64,000 nt of DNA from Halobacteriales archaeon QS_4_69_31 (lineage in GTDB: Archaea; Halobacteriota; Halobacteria; Halobacteriales; Haloarculaceae). The notes under the pieces were generated by a model. It was not told the origin of the DNA, did no database searches, and was given only the letters and a program-made list of their open reading frames with translations. Both the position numbers and the translations under genes were made by a program. The stretch lies in NCBI GenBank assembly GCA_003021655.1, contig PXRP01000001.1:1-64000 (forward strand), in the 5' to 3' direction. Positions 45,330-54,462 of the stretch are shown here, piece by piece; within the stretch, counting starts at the first letter, position 1; the number at the start of each line of letters is the position of its first letter.

Positions 45330-48026
45330 CTACCCGGTGTTTTTCATCCCGGCGGCGATCCCCTGGACGGTCAACCGGAGGGTCCGTTTTTCCTGGTCGG
45401 TGAGGTGCGACTGGTCGAGCAGGCGGACCTGGAGGAGGTTCAGCGGGTCGACGTAGGGGTTGCGCCGCTGGAGGTTCTCCCTGAGCCAGTCGCGTTCGAC
45501 GAGGTGGTCTCTCTGTGCGACCGACAGGACGGTCCTGACGGCGGCCTCGTACTCGGATTCGACCCGCGGGAACACGTGCTCGCGAAGGTCATCGGGCGCG
45601 AGGCCGGCGTACTCGGCGGCGATCTCCATGTCGGTGCGGGCCAGCGCCATCGACGCGCGGTCCAGCATCGTCCGGAAGAACGACCACTCCTCGTACATCT
45701 CCCGGAGCGTCTCCATGTCGCCGCCCTCGTCGAGGTAGTGGTTCAGGCCGGTCGCGAGGCCGTACCAGCCGGGGATGATACACCGCGCCTGGGTCCACGA
45801 GAAGACCCACGGGATGGCGCGCAGGTCCTCGACGCTGCGGTCCTCCGAGCGCGAGGCCGGCCGCGAGCCGAGATTGAGGTTCTCGATGACGGTGATCGGC
45901 GTCGCGGTCTCGAAGTACTCGACGAAGCCGTCGGTCTCCAGCAGGTCGCGGTACTCCAGGCGGGCGGCCTCGGCGGCGGTCTGGATGGCCTCGACCCATC
46001 CCTCGGGGACGTCCTCTGTCGGTTGCTGGAGGGCGTTGTGCCGCGCGCGGATCTGGGCGTTGAGCATCTGTTCGAGGTTGCGCTCGGCGATCCGCCTGTT
46101 GGCGTACTTCTCGGAGATGGCCTCGCCCTGCTCGGTGAACTTGATCTGGCCGGAGACGGTCTCGTTGGGCAGCGCCAGCATGGCGGCGTTCATCGGGCCG
46201 CCGCCCCGCGAGATGGACCCGCCGCGGCCGTGGAACAGGCGCATCTCGACGTCATAGTCGTCGGTGATCGCCGCGAGGCGGCGCTGGTTCCGGAAGAGGC
46301 TCCAGTTGGCCGCCAGGAACCCGTTCTCCTTGCTCGAATCCGAGTAGCCGAGCATGATCTCCTGGACGCCGTCCCTGGCGTCGAGGGCCTTCCGGTAGGC
46401 CTCGTTCTCGAAGAGCGTCCCCATGATCCGGCGGGCGCCGTCGAGGGCGTACTTCGACTCCAGCAGCGGGACGACGTCGATCCCACAGTAGCCCGGCAGG
46501 TCGACAAAGCCCGCCTGGTCGCCCAGGAAGAGCACCTCGAGCACGTGCGATGGCTCCTCACACCAGGAGATACAGTAGGTGTCGATGGCGTCGACGCCGA
46601 ACTCGCGTTGCCAGGTGGCGGTCTCCTGGAACCGCTGGATGACCCGCTCTGCGTCCTCCGTGAGGTCGCTCGTGTCCTCCATGTCGACGATGGGTTCGTC
46701 CTGGAGGATGGCCTCGGTGAGGAACTCGACGCGTTCGTCCTCGTCCATCCCGTGGTAGTCGAACCCCTCGTCGGCGACCGTCTCGGCGATGGCGTCGGTG
46801 TGCATCTGCCGGTGGTCGCGCAGGTCCAGGCTGGCCAGCGAGAACCCGAAGGTGTCAACGGTCCGGTAGAGCGGGTCGACGAACGCCTCTGCGATGTTCG
46901 TCCCGCCGTTCTCGCGCAGGCTCTCCGCGATGGCCTCGATGTCGTCGAGGAACTCCTCGACCGAGCCGTAGCCGCCCGAGCGGACGTCGTCGACCCGGAG
47001 GACGCTCTCGCGCATCAGCTTGAGTTTCTGCCGGTAGGGTTCGTCCGGGTACCGCTCTCTGGCCTCGGCGGCGACGTTGGGCAGGCGGTTGCGGTGGGCG
47101 TCCAGGCGCTCGTCGAACCGCTCGCCCGTGTCGATCTGGCTGGCGTTCTGGCTCAGAAAGCCCGACAGTTCCTTCAGACGGTCGCGGTACAGCGGCAGGA
47201 CCGTCGACCGCTGGCGCTCCAGGGTCTCGGCGGTGACCTCCGGCGTCACGAAGGGGTTGCCGTCGCGGTCACTGCCGGCCCACGAGCGGAACTCGTAGAG
47301 CTTGGAGATCTCGACGTCCTCGTCGAACTCGTCGTCGACGGCCGCCTCGAGCGCGTCGTAGACCTCGCTTATCACCTCGAAGAGGACGTTCTCCAGGTAC
47401 CACTGGACGTTGAGCGCCTCGTCGGTCACCTGGGGGCGGCGGTCACGCACCTGGGGGGTCTGCCAGAGGCTGGTCACCTCGGCGTCGAGGTCGCGCTTGA
47501 TGTCGGCCTCCTCCTCGTCGGTCAGGCGCACCTCGTCGAGCGTCGCGATGTGCTGTGAGACCGACCGGAGTTTGGCCTTGACGGTCTTGCGCCGGGCCTC
47601 TGTCGGGTGGGCGGTGAACGTCGGCTGGATGAGCACGTCGTCGAGGATCCGCTCGACGGTGTCGGCGTCGACGCCCTCCGCCGACAGCCCCTCGATCGCC
47701 TCGCGGACGCTGTCCTCCAGAGTACCCTCCTGGCTGCCCTCGCGGATCTCCCTGACCCGCTGGCGCTCCTCGGCGAGGTTGATGAGTTCGAAGTACATCG
47801 TGAACGCGCGCGCGACGACGTCCTCCTCGGCCGGCGAGAGTCGCTCGATTGTCTCGTGGACCACCGCCCGGTCGGTCGCGTCCCCGCGGCGGTAATCGAT
47901 GGCCGCCGTCCGGATCTGTTCGACTAGCTCGAACGCTTCCTCCGAACTCTGCTCTTTGATTATCTCCCCGAGCAACGTCCCGAGTTCGCGGACGTCCTGA
48001 TTTATCTCCCTGGCGTGTAATTCCAT
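45330..48026 (-). CDS. ppc: Phosphoenolpyruvate carboxylase (bacterial type)
   Basis: Fixes bicarbonate onto PEP to make oxaloacetate and refill the TCA cycle. 898 residues from ATG 48026 (MELHAREINQ), full length. Catalytic motifs are FTAHPTEARRK, WAGSDRDGNPFVT, LGYSDSSKENGF (canonical GYSDSxKD), FHGRGGSISRGGGP, and RAIPWVFSWTQAR. The C-terminus is the conserved MKNTG. It is convergent with glk. A second in-frame ATG at 48074 is not preferred since the family begins at MELH. Confidence 0.95.
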   Translation of the reverse strand: MELHAREINQDVRELGTLLGEIIKEQSSEEAFELVEQIRTAAIDYRRGDATDRAVVHETIERLSPAEEDVVARAFTMYFELINLAEERQRVREIREGSQEGTLEDSVREAIEGLSAEGVDADTVERILDDVLIQPTFTAHPTEARRKTVKAKLRSVSQHIATLDEVRLTDEEEADIKRDLDAEVTSLWQTPQVRDRRPQVTDEALNVQWYLENVLFEVISEVYDALEAAVDDEFDEDVEISKLYEFRSWAGSDRDGNPFVTPEVTAETLERQRSTVLPLYRDRLKELSGFLSQNASQIDTGERFDERLDAHRNRLPNVAAEARERYPDEPYRQKLKLMRESVLRVDDVRSGGYGSVEEFLDDIEAIAESLRENGGTNIAEAFVDPLYRTVDTFGFSLASLDLRDHRQMHTDAIAETVADEGFDYHGMDEDERVEFLTEAILQDEPIVDMEDTSDLTEDAERVIQRFQETATWQREFGVDAIDTYCISWCEEPSHVLEVLFLGDQAGFVDLPGYCGIDVVPLLESKYALDGARRIMGTLFENEAYRKALDARDGVQEIMLGYSDSSKENGFLAANWSLFRNQRRLAAITDDYDVEMRLFHGRGGSISRGGGPMNAAMLALPNETVSGQIKFTEQGEAISEKYANRRIAERNLEQMLNAQIRARHNALQQPTEDVPEGWVEAIQTAAEAARLEYRDLLETDGFVEYFETATPITVIENLNLGSRPASRSEDRSVEDLRAIPWVFSWTQARCIIPGWYGLATGLNHYLDEGGDMETLREMYEEWSFFRTMLDRASMALARTDMEIAAEYAGLAPDDLREHVFPRVESEYEAAVRTVLSVAQRDHLVERDWLRENLQRRNPYVDPLNLLQVRLLDQSHLTDQEKRTLRLTVQGIAAGMKNTG

Positions 48027-48272
48027 GGGAGTCCCTGGCGCGCGCCACCCCAAAACACTAGCGGTATCGGCCAACTCTCAGAGTCCTGCAGGAGACACCC
48101 GCCGGGACGGGCCCGGAAGCGGAGGGCGTTTCCTTCTCGTGAACGACGAGCTATCCCCTGTCCCTGGGTCGCGAGACGGGATATCGGGGTCGCAACCACG
48201 CGTCGGACGACGGCCACGGAGGTTCACACGTGAACGTGGGTGTTGAAGGGGGAGAGGCCGCCACGGGTACGT

Positions 48273-49076
48273 ATGCCCTACGCGAGAAACGACGGCGTCG
48301 ATATCTACTACGAGGGTGCGGGGCCGCCCGACGGCGAGGCAGTCGTCTTTCTGGAGGGGCTGAGCTACGGCACCTGGATGTGGGACTGGCAGCGCGAGCG
48401 ACTCCCTGAGGGCTACCGGACGGTCGTCGTCGACAACCGCGGGACCGGCGACTCCGGGACGCCCGAGGGACCTTACACCGTCGCGGCGATGGCCGGCGAC
48501 GTCGAGGCGGTCCTGGCCGACGCCGGACTCGACGAGGTCCACGTCGTCGGCGCGAGTCTCGGCGGGATGGTCGCCCAGGAGTTCGCGCTCTCGTACGGCC
48601 GGGCGACCTCGCTGGCGTTGCTGTGTACCACGCCCGGCGGCGACGACGCCGTGCCCATCCCCGAGGAGACGGTCGACCGCATGCTGAACGTCCCCGAGGA
48701 GTACGGTCCGGCCGAGCGGATCCGGTACAGGATGAAACCGGCCTTCTCCGAGGCGTTCTGGGCGGAAAACACGGACATCGTCGACCGGATCGTCGAGTGG
48801 CGACTGGAGACCGACCCGACAGAGGCGGCCTACGAGTGGCAGAGCGCGGCCGCGAAGACGTTCGACGCGAGCGACCGACTGGCCGAGATCGACGTGCCGA
48901 CGCTGGTCATGCACGGCACCGCCGACCGCGTCCTCCCGGTCGAGAACGCACACCTCCTCGCCGAGGGAGTCCCCGGGGCCGACCTGGTCACGGTCGAGGG
49001 CGGCTCGCACCTCTTTTTCATCGAGGACGCGGACGCCGTGACCGACCACCTCCGGGAGTTCCTGGACGATGTCTGA
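48273..49076 (+). CDS. Alpha/beta-fold hydrolase
   Basis: 267 residues from ATG 48273 (MPYARNDGVDIYY). The fold markers are VVFLEGLSYGTWMW (oxyanion region), VVVDNRGTGDSG, the nucleophile elbow VVGASLGGMVAQEF, the VMHGTADRVLPVENA acid region and the catalytic His in EGGSHLFFIED. The substrate is unknown. The acyl-CoA synthetase gene overlaps its 3' end by 8 bases, so the two form an operon, perhaps handling an ester or lactone whose acid is then activated. Confidence 0.85.
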   Translation: MPYARNDGVDIYYEGAGPPDGEAVVFLEGLSYGTWMWDWQRERLPEGYRTVVVDNRGTGDSGTPEGPYTVAAMAGDVEAVLADAGLDEVHVVGASLGGMVAQEFALSYGRATSLALLCTTPGGDDAVPIPEETVDRMLNVPEEYGPAERIRYRMKPAFSEAFWAENTDIVDRIVEWRLETDPTEAAYEWQSAAAKTFDASDRLAEIDVPTLVMHGTADRVLPVENAHLLAEGVPGADLVTVEGGSHLFFIEDADAVTDHLREFLDDV

Positions 49077-50700
49077 GACGCCGACACCGCGTCCCGGCGG
49101 CCACCACGGCCCCCAGGGGTGGGTGGGCGACTGGAGCGCCCGCAGGGCCACGCTGACGCCCGACCGGGTCGGCCTCGTCGACGCCACCACCGGCCGGGAG
49201 TTCACCTACGCCGACCTCAACCGGCGGGCCAACCGCTGTGCCCGCTGGCTCGCAGAGTTCGGGGTGAGGGCCCGGGCGGACGGCGAGAACGAGGACGGGG
49301 ACGGCGCCGGCACGGGCCACGGTTCGGCCGGCGGGCGCGTCGCGGTCGTCTCGCGCAACCGGCCCGCGGTCGTGGACCTGTTTTTCGCCACGGGCAAGAC
49401 CGGGGGTGTGCTCGCGCCGCTGTCCCACCGGCTTGCGCCCCCCGAACTCGCGGAACTGCTAGAGGCCGTCGACCCGTCGCTTCTCGTCGTCGAGGAGGCC
49501 TTCGCCGGGACGGTCTCGGCCGCGCTGGACCACGACGCGTACACCGGCGAGGCTCCGGTCCGGTCGCTCGCGGTCGACGGCGAAGCCACCTGGCCGGCCT
49601 ACGGCGACGAGCACCCGGCGGACGGGTCGGCCTCCGACGGGCCGGCGCTGGCGCCGGGCGACCCGCACCTGTTCCTGCACACCGGGGGGTCGACCGGCGT
49701 CCCCAAAGAGACCGTTCTCTCCCACGAGGCTATCGTCTGGAACTCGCTGAACACGATCACCGCGTGGGGGCTCAGGCCCGACGACGTGACGCCGCTGACG
49801 TTCCCGATGTTCCACACGGGCGGGTGGAACGTCATCACGCTCCCGCTGGTCCACATGGGTGGGGAGGTGGTCATCGCCCGCGAGTTCGACCCCGGGGAGG
49901 TGCTGTCGGTCGTCGAGGACCGCACCGCGACGGTGCTGGTCGCCGTGCCCGCCGTCCTCCGCATGATGGTCGAACACGACCGCTGGGCGGCGACGGACCT
50001 CTCGACGCTGCGGTTCGCCAAGTCCGGCGGCGGTCCCTGCCGCGAGGCGGTCATGGACGCCTGGTGGGACCGCGGCGTCGACCTCTCACAGGGGTACGGG
50101 CTCACGGAGTGTGGCCCGAACAACTTCGCCATGCCCGAGGACTGGCCCCGCGAGAAGGCCGACACCGTCGGCGTCCCGAACACCCACGTCGACGCGCGGG
50201 TCGTCGACGACGACGGCCGGCGCTGCGAGACCGGCGAGACGGGCGAACTCCAGCTGCGCTCGCCACACGCCGCGGAGGGGTACTGGCGCGACCCCGACGA
50301 GACCGGGGCGACCTTCGGCGAGTGGGTCGCGACGGGCGACCTCGCGCGCGTCGACGCCGAGGGCTACGTCACCATCGCGGGCCGCAAGAAGAACATGTAC
50401 GTCAGCGGCGGCGAGAACGTCTACCCCGCCGAGGTCGAGGACGCCATCGCCGACCACCCCGCCGTCTCGGAGGTGGTCGTCGTCCCGGTGCCCGACGACC
50501 AGTGGGGCCAGGTCGGGAAGGCCGTCGTCGAACTGGTCGACCCGGGAGACCCGCTGCCCCTCTCGGAGTTGACGGAATTTCTCGACGGCCGGCTCGCGCG
50601 CTACAAACACCCGCGTGCGCTCGCGTTCGTCGACGAGATGCCCACCAGCGGCCCGTCGAAGATCGACCGCGAGGCGGTCGCCGAGGAGTTCGGCGAGTAG
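49069..50700 (+). CDS. AMP-forming acyl-CoA synthetase
   Basis: 543-residue ANL-family ligase that activates a carboxylic acid to its CoA ester with ATP. Motifs: FLHTGGSTGVPKE (P-loop-like A3), QGYGLTECGPNN (A5), TGDLARVDAEGYVTIAGRKKNMYVSGGENVYPAEVE (A7/A8), and the catalytic C-terminal lysine in GPSKIDRE. A short Gly/Asp-rich insertion sits near residue 75. The acid chain length is not evident. It overlaps the alpha/beta hydrolase gene by 8 bases. Confidence 0.9.
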   Translation: MSETPTPRPGGHHGPQGWVGDWSARRATLTPDRVGLVDATTGREFTYADLNRRANRCARWLAEFGVRARADGENEDGDGAGTGHGSAGGRVAVVSRNRPAVVDLFFATGKTGGVLAPLSHRLAPPELAELLEAVDPSLLVVEEAFAGTVSAALDHDAYTGEAPVRSLAVDGEATWPAYGDEHPADGSASDGPALAPGDPHLFLHTGGSTGVPKETVLSHEAIVWNSLNTITAWGLRPDDVTPLTFPMFHTGGWNVITLPLVHMGGEVVIAREFDPGEVLSVVEDRTATVLVAVPAVLRMMVEHDRWAATDLSTLRFAKSGGGPCREAVMDAWWDRGVDLSQGYGLTECGPNNFAMPEDWPREKADTVGVPNTHVDARVVDDDGRRCETGETGELQLRSPHAAEGYWRDPDETGATFGEWVATGDLARVDAEGYVTIAGRKKNMYVSGGENVYPAEVEDAIADHPAVSEVVVVPVPDDQWGQVGKAVVELVDPGDPLPLSELTEFLDGRLARYKHPRALAFVDEMPTSGPSKIDREAVAEEFGE

Positions 50701-50711
50701 TTACCCGCTCG

Positions 50712-50903
50712 GTCACCCCGGAGAACAGTTTCTACTTCCTGACGACCGGCGACGCGCTGATAGCGAGCATCATCGGCGGTTTCGGCACGCTCGCGGGCCC
50801 GCTGTACGGCCACCTCCTCGACGAGACCGTCCGCGACGGGATCCTCGGGACAGTCCGGGACCGCCTCGGCGGGCCCGTCACAAAGCGGCCAATTCAATCG
50901 TGA
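50712..50903 (+). pseudogene. Remnant of a branched-chain amino acid ABC permease (LivM-like C-terminus)
   Basis: After the synthetase stop, a frame reads VTPENSFYFLTTGDALIASI and GGFGTLAGPLYGHLLDETV, then ends at TGA 50901. It resembles the C-terminal helices of LivM-type permeases (LTSGEALIxxIIGGFGTLxGPLxG). There is no start and nothing of the N-terminal helices, so it is a gene fragment, probably left by deletion between the synthetase and the xylose dehydrogenase gene. Confidence 0.55.
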
Positions 50904-50941
50904 TCCCGGCCACTTAAGCCTCCTGCTGCCCCGGATTAGGT

Positions 50942-52009
50942 ATGGATCTCAGAACCTACTTCGACGAGTTCGACGCCCAGGACTGGCCCCAGCCGGACGA
51001 GGGGACGGTCAGGTTCGCGATGGTCGGACTCGGCTGGTGGACGCTCGATTTCGCCATCCCGGCGACGGACGAACTCGAACACCTGGAGACGACGGTGGTC
51101 GTCAGTTCCTCGACCGAGAAAGCCGAGTCGGTCGCCGAGAAACACGAGACGATAGAGCGCGCGCTGACCTACGAGCAGTTCCAGGACGGTGCCGGGACGG
51201 ACGCCTACGACGCCGTCTACATCGGGACGCCGAATGCGCTTCACCTTCCCTACGTGGAGACCGCCGCCGAGTACGACAAGGCCGTCCTCTGCGAGAAGCC
51301 CCTGGAGGCCAGCACCGAGCGCGCCCAGCGACTCATCGAGGTGGCCAGCGACATCACGCTCGGCGTCGAGTACCGGATGCACGTCCAGCCGGCGGTCCGG
51401 ATGATGCGGGAACTCCTCGGGGAGGGGTTCATCGGCGAGCCGACGCTCGTCCACGGGAACATGGCACAGGACCTCCTGGAGATCAACCCCGACCCCGACC
51501 AGTGGCGGCTGAACCCGGACCTGGCCGGCCCCGGCGGCTCCGTGACGGACCTGGGTATCTACTCCATCAACACCTCGCGGTTCGTCCTGGGGTCGGACCC
51601 GCTCGCGGTCAGCGGGTCGGTCTGGAGCGGGACCGAGGCGTTCGAGAGCATCCCCGACGAGCGGGCGGCGTTCACCGTCGAGTTCCCCGACGGCGTGCTC
51701 GCGGCGTGTTCGGCCAGCCAGAACGCCCACCACGAGAGCAGTTTCCGCGTCACCGGTACCGAGGGGGAGTTCGTCCTCGACGACGCCTTCCTCGGTGGCG
51801 AGCGCGTCCTGACGGTCAGCCGCGGAGACACCACCATCAGGACCGAGTTCGACCAGATCGACGAGACGAAACGCTCATTGAAGTACTTCGCCGACCACCT
51901 GCTGACGGGCACGCCAATCAAGGGGAACGGCGAACACGGCCTCGTCGACCAGCGGGCCATCGAGGCCGTCTACGAGGCGGCCGAGCGCGGCGAACGCGTC
52001 GAAATCTAG
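50942..52009 (+). CDS. D-xylose 1-dehydrogenase-like Gfo/Idh oxidoreductase (XacA/Gfo6-like)
   Basis: 355-residue NAD(P)-dependent sugar dehydrogenase. It starts MDLRTYFDEFDAQDW, then FAMVGLGWWTLDFAIPA (Rossmann motif), YIGTPNALHLPYVETA, VLCEKPLEAS with the conserved Lys, and DLGIYSINTSRFVLGSDP. From memory of the family this layout matches the haloarchaeal D-xylose 1-dehydrogenase (XacA) and Gfo6, which oxidise xylose to xylonolactone with NADP+. The neighbouring alpha-xylosidase and other XacD/E/F-like genes fit. It overlaps a convergent pseudogene by a few bases at its 3' end. Confidence 0.85.
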   Translation: MDLRTYFDEFDAQDWPQPDEGTVRFAMVGLGWWTLDFAIPATDELEHLETTVVVSSSTEKAESVAEKHETIERALTYEQFQDGAGTDAYDAVYIGTPNALHLPYVETAAEYDKAVLCEKPLEASTERAQRLIEVASDITLGVEYRMHVQPAVRMMRELLGEGFIGEPTLVHGNMAQDLLEINPDPDQWRLNPDLAGPGGSVTDLGIYSINTSRFVLGSDPLAVSGSVWSGTEAFESIPDERAAFTVEFPDGVLAACSASQNAHHESSFRVTGTEGEFVLDDAFLGGERVLTVSRGDTTIRTEFDQIDETKRSLKYFADHLLTGTPIKGNGEHGLVDQRAIEAVYEAAERGERVEI

Positions 52010-52572
52010 CCCGACCCCGGGAGGGTCTCGACACCGGTCACCTCCCACTCGCTGAACGGTTCCACCCGCGGCTCGCTGCCGTAGAACCAGAAGGTTCCGT
52101 GGACCTCGCCGTCGACTTCGACGGGCGCGCCGGGATAGCAGGCTCCCCCGAGTTGCTGGTTGTCCGGTCTCGCCGCGAGATCGGGTGCCTGTTCGGGGAT
52201 GTCCGCCAGGACGACCGTCTCCCGGGTGAGGACCGTCCGTTCGCAGTTGGCGGTGTCCAGCGGGGTCGTATCGCCCGCCTGGATAGAGTCGTCGGGGGCG
52301 ATAACGGGCTCGAAGACCTACTCGTCGTCGTGGTTCCGCGACAGCGTCGCGTACTCCGTCCCGATAACCTCACGGCCCGTCGCCAGGAGGTACTGGACCT
52401 GCTCGTCGAACGAGAGGTCCTTGTCCGAGACCACGTCGTAGATATCCCGGATGACCCGTCGCCCCTGCTCGTTCAGATAGGTGAACCGCCACTCGGAGTC
52501 GAGCGCGCAGAAGGCGTCGGTCATCCTGTCGAGGACCGCGTCCTGCCGGCCCGCGTCACCGTCGTCTGGCAT
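52006..52572 (-). pseudogene. Decayed PAS/GAF sensor-regulator gene with in-frame amber codon
   Basis: From ATG 52572: MTDAFCALDSEWRFTYLN (start of a PAS domain) jumps directly to DLSFDEQVQYLLATGREVIG, the start of a GAF domain, as in haloarchaeal bacterio-opsin-activator-like regulators. A TAG at 52318 interrupts it after NHDDE. The same frame then continues for 103 codons of recognisable GAF sequence (APDDSIQAGDTTPL, NCERTVLTRETVVLADIP, WFYGSEPRVEPFSEWEVT) to a stop at 52006. The PAS core and any DNA-binding C-terminus are missing. Internal deletion plus a nonsense codon indicate a dead gene. Confidence 0.75.
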
Positions 52573-52685
52573 CGATGCACAACCCTTTCTCGGGGACCCG
52601 AATTACCTCTCGCGAACGGCCGACCGACCCGGCAGTCTCGCCCGCGAGCCGTAGCTATTTGCACGACGCCGCGGAACCGACGACC

Positions 52686-53642
52686 ATGGCCGACACACCC
52701 GAACTGCTGGTCACACACCGCCGGTCGGACGCGTTCGTCGGGCAGTTCCGCGAGGCGCTCGCCGACCGCCTGGGACACGACCCCGTCGTCCGCGCGAGGA
52801 CGCCCGCAGAGACCGCCGGGCGCTTCGGTACCGCCGAGGCGGTGATGACAAACGCCCTCCGTGAGGAGTGGCTGACCGACGCCGACTCGCTGGTCTGGGT
52901 CCAGACCGTCAGTTCCGGCGTCGACCGCCTGCCGCTCGAAGGACTCCGGGACCGCGGCGTGGTGCTGACAAACGCCGCGGGGATCCACGCCGAACCTGTC
53001 GGCGAACAGGTCCTCGGCTACATGCTCGCGTTCGAACGCGGCCTGACCGTCGGGCTCCGCCGGCAGGCCGACGGCGTCTGGGAGACCTTCGCCGGCGGCG
53101 AACTCCGGGGCAAGACCGTCGGGGTCGTCGGCCTCGGTGCCATCGGGTCCCGCGTGGCCGAACTGGCCGCCGCCTTCGGGACGACCGTCGTCGGGACAAA
53201 GCGCGACCCCACGGACGCCCCCGCCGTCGTCGACGAGGTGTACTCGCCCGACGGCCTCCACGAGGTAATCGGTCGCACGGACTACCTCGTCCTCGCGTGC
53301 CCGCTGACCGACGAGACCAGGGGGCTTGTCGGCCAAGCGGAACTGGAACTGCTCGGCGAGGAGGCGGTCCTCGTCAACGTCGCCCGCGGCCAGGTCGTCG
53401 ACGAGACCGCCCTGACGCGGGCGCTCCAGTCACACACCATCGGCGGAGCGGCGCTGGACGTCTTCGAGACCGAGCCCCTGCCCGCGGACTCGCCCCTGTG
53501 GGACCTCTCGAACGTCATCGTCACCCCACACATGGCGGGCTCGTCACCCCACGCGGCCGACCGCCTGGTCGACATCGTCGCGGACAACTACGAGGCCTTC
53601 GCCGCCGGGGACCGGGCGGCCATGCGCAACCGCGTCCGCTGA
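52686..53642 (+). CDS. D-2-hydroxyacid dehydrogenase
   Basis: 318 residues from ATG 52686 (MADTPELLVTHRR). NAD-binding GLGAIGS, catalytic Arg in VLVNVARGQVVDE, Glu in LDVFETEPLP and His in VTPHMAGSSPH are present, the triad of D-isomer 2-hydroxyacid dehydrogenases. The substrate may be a glyoxylate/hydroxypyruvate-like acid, not determined by sequence. An in-frame upstream extension to 52575 has no family similarity. It is divergent from the PAS/GAF pseudogene. Confidence 0.88.
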   Translation: MADTPELLVTHRRSDAFVGQFREALADRLGHDPVVRARTPAETAGRFGTAEAVMTNALREEWLTDADSLVWVQTVSSGVDRLPLEGLRDRGVVLTNAAGIHAEPVGEQVLGYMLAFERGLTVGLRRQADGVWETFAGGELRGKTVGVVGLGAIGSRVAELAAAFGTTVVGTKRDPTDAPAVVDEVYSPDGLHEVIGRTDYLVLACPLTDETRGLVGQAELELLGEEAVLVNVARGQVVDETALTRALQSHTIGGAALDVFETEPLPADSPLWDLSNVIVTPHMAGSSPHAADRLVDIVADNYEAFAAGDRAAMRNRVR

Positions 53643-53694
53643 TCCGCGAGACGGCCTCGGGAAGGCTCTTTGTCCTCCGGTCGCGTGTTCGGGT

Positions 53695-54252
53695 ATGGAC
53701 CGCCGGATCGTCGTCTGTCTGGTCGTCCTGGCCGGGTGTTCCGCTGTCATCGGGCCCGACGACGGCCGCTCGACGGTGACCCCCGGGGACGGCCAGCGGG
53801 CGACGGTCGAAGCGGTCGTCGACGGCGACACCGTTGACGTCAGGTACCCAGACGGCACCACCGAGCGCGTCCGGTTGCTCGGCGTCGACACGCCCGAACT
53901 CGGGGGCGAGAACGCGCCCGATGAGTTCGAGGGCGTCCCCGACACCGAGGACGGCCGTGCGTGCCTGCGGGCCGTGGGGGAGCGGGCGAGCGAGGCGTTG
54001 CGCGAACGCGTGGCCGGCGAACAGGTCAGCGTCGTCGTGGACCCGGCGGCCGACCGCCGGGGCGGCTACGGGCGACTGCTCGCCTACCTCGTCCACGCGG
54101 ACACCGACCTCAACCGCTGGCTGGTCGAGACGGGCTACGCCCGCGTCTTCGACACCACCTTCTCGCGGTCAGAGCGCTACTACGAGGGCGAGGCCCAGGC
54201 CGACGGCCGCGGGGTCTGGGACTGTCGACCCGACGGGTCCGCGACGGGGTGA
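53695..54252 (+). CDS. Thermonuclease-family (SNase) lipoprotein
   Basis: 185 residues. A lipobox (VLAGC, about residues 11-15) after a short hydrophobic start marks a surface lipoprotein. The staphylococcal-nuclease fold shows VVDGDTVDVRYPDG, VRLLGVDTPEL, the catalytic Arg/Glu region around ERASEALRERV, DRRGGYGRLLAYL and DLNRWLVETGYARVF. It should be a Ca-dependent extracellular nuclease. A 43-44-base imperfect direct repeat follows the stop (54266-54353). Confidence 0.87.
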   Translation: MDRRIVVCLVVLAGCSAVIGPDDGRSTVTPGDGQRATVEAVVDGDTVDVRYPDGTTERVRLLGVDTPELGGENAPDEFEGVPDTEDGRACLRAVGERASEALRERVAGEQVSVVVDPAADRRGGYGRLLAYLVHADTDLNRWLVETGYARVFDTTFSRSERYYEGEAQADGRGVWDCRPDGSATG

Positions 54253-54265
54253 GCGCCCATCCCGG

Positions 54266-54353
54266 AGGCTTCGAAGGCCGCGGGACCGACCCCGTCCGGT
54301 GGGACCGACAGCTTCAGAGGCCGCGCCACCGCCCCCGTTCGGTCGGGACCGAA
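54266..54353. repeat. Imperfect ~43-bp direct repeat after the nuclease gene
   Basis: GGCTTCGAAGGCCGCGGGAC and following is repeated as AGCTTCAGAGGCCGCGCCAC and following, with each unit ending in CGGT-C/G-GGACCGA. The two units are offset by about 43 bases, directly downstream of the SNase stop. Confidence 0.6.
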
Positions 54354-54462
54354 CGCTCTCGGTGGCCGGTTCGGATCACGCGGATCCCGCGAAAACAAAA
54401 TCGAGACCGCGAACACAAGGGTTAATATCGGAGCCGGAGATTTAACCGGATCGTTACTCGAA

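Noticed and set aside
45405-47558. 717-codon open frame opposite PEP carboxylase
   Set aside because: Mirror frame of a high-GC gene. PEP carboxylase motifs on the other strand are complete.
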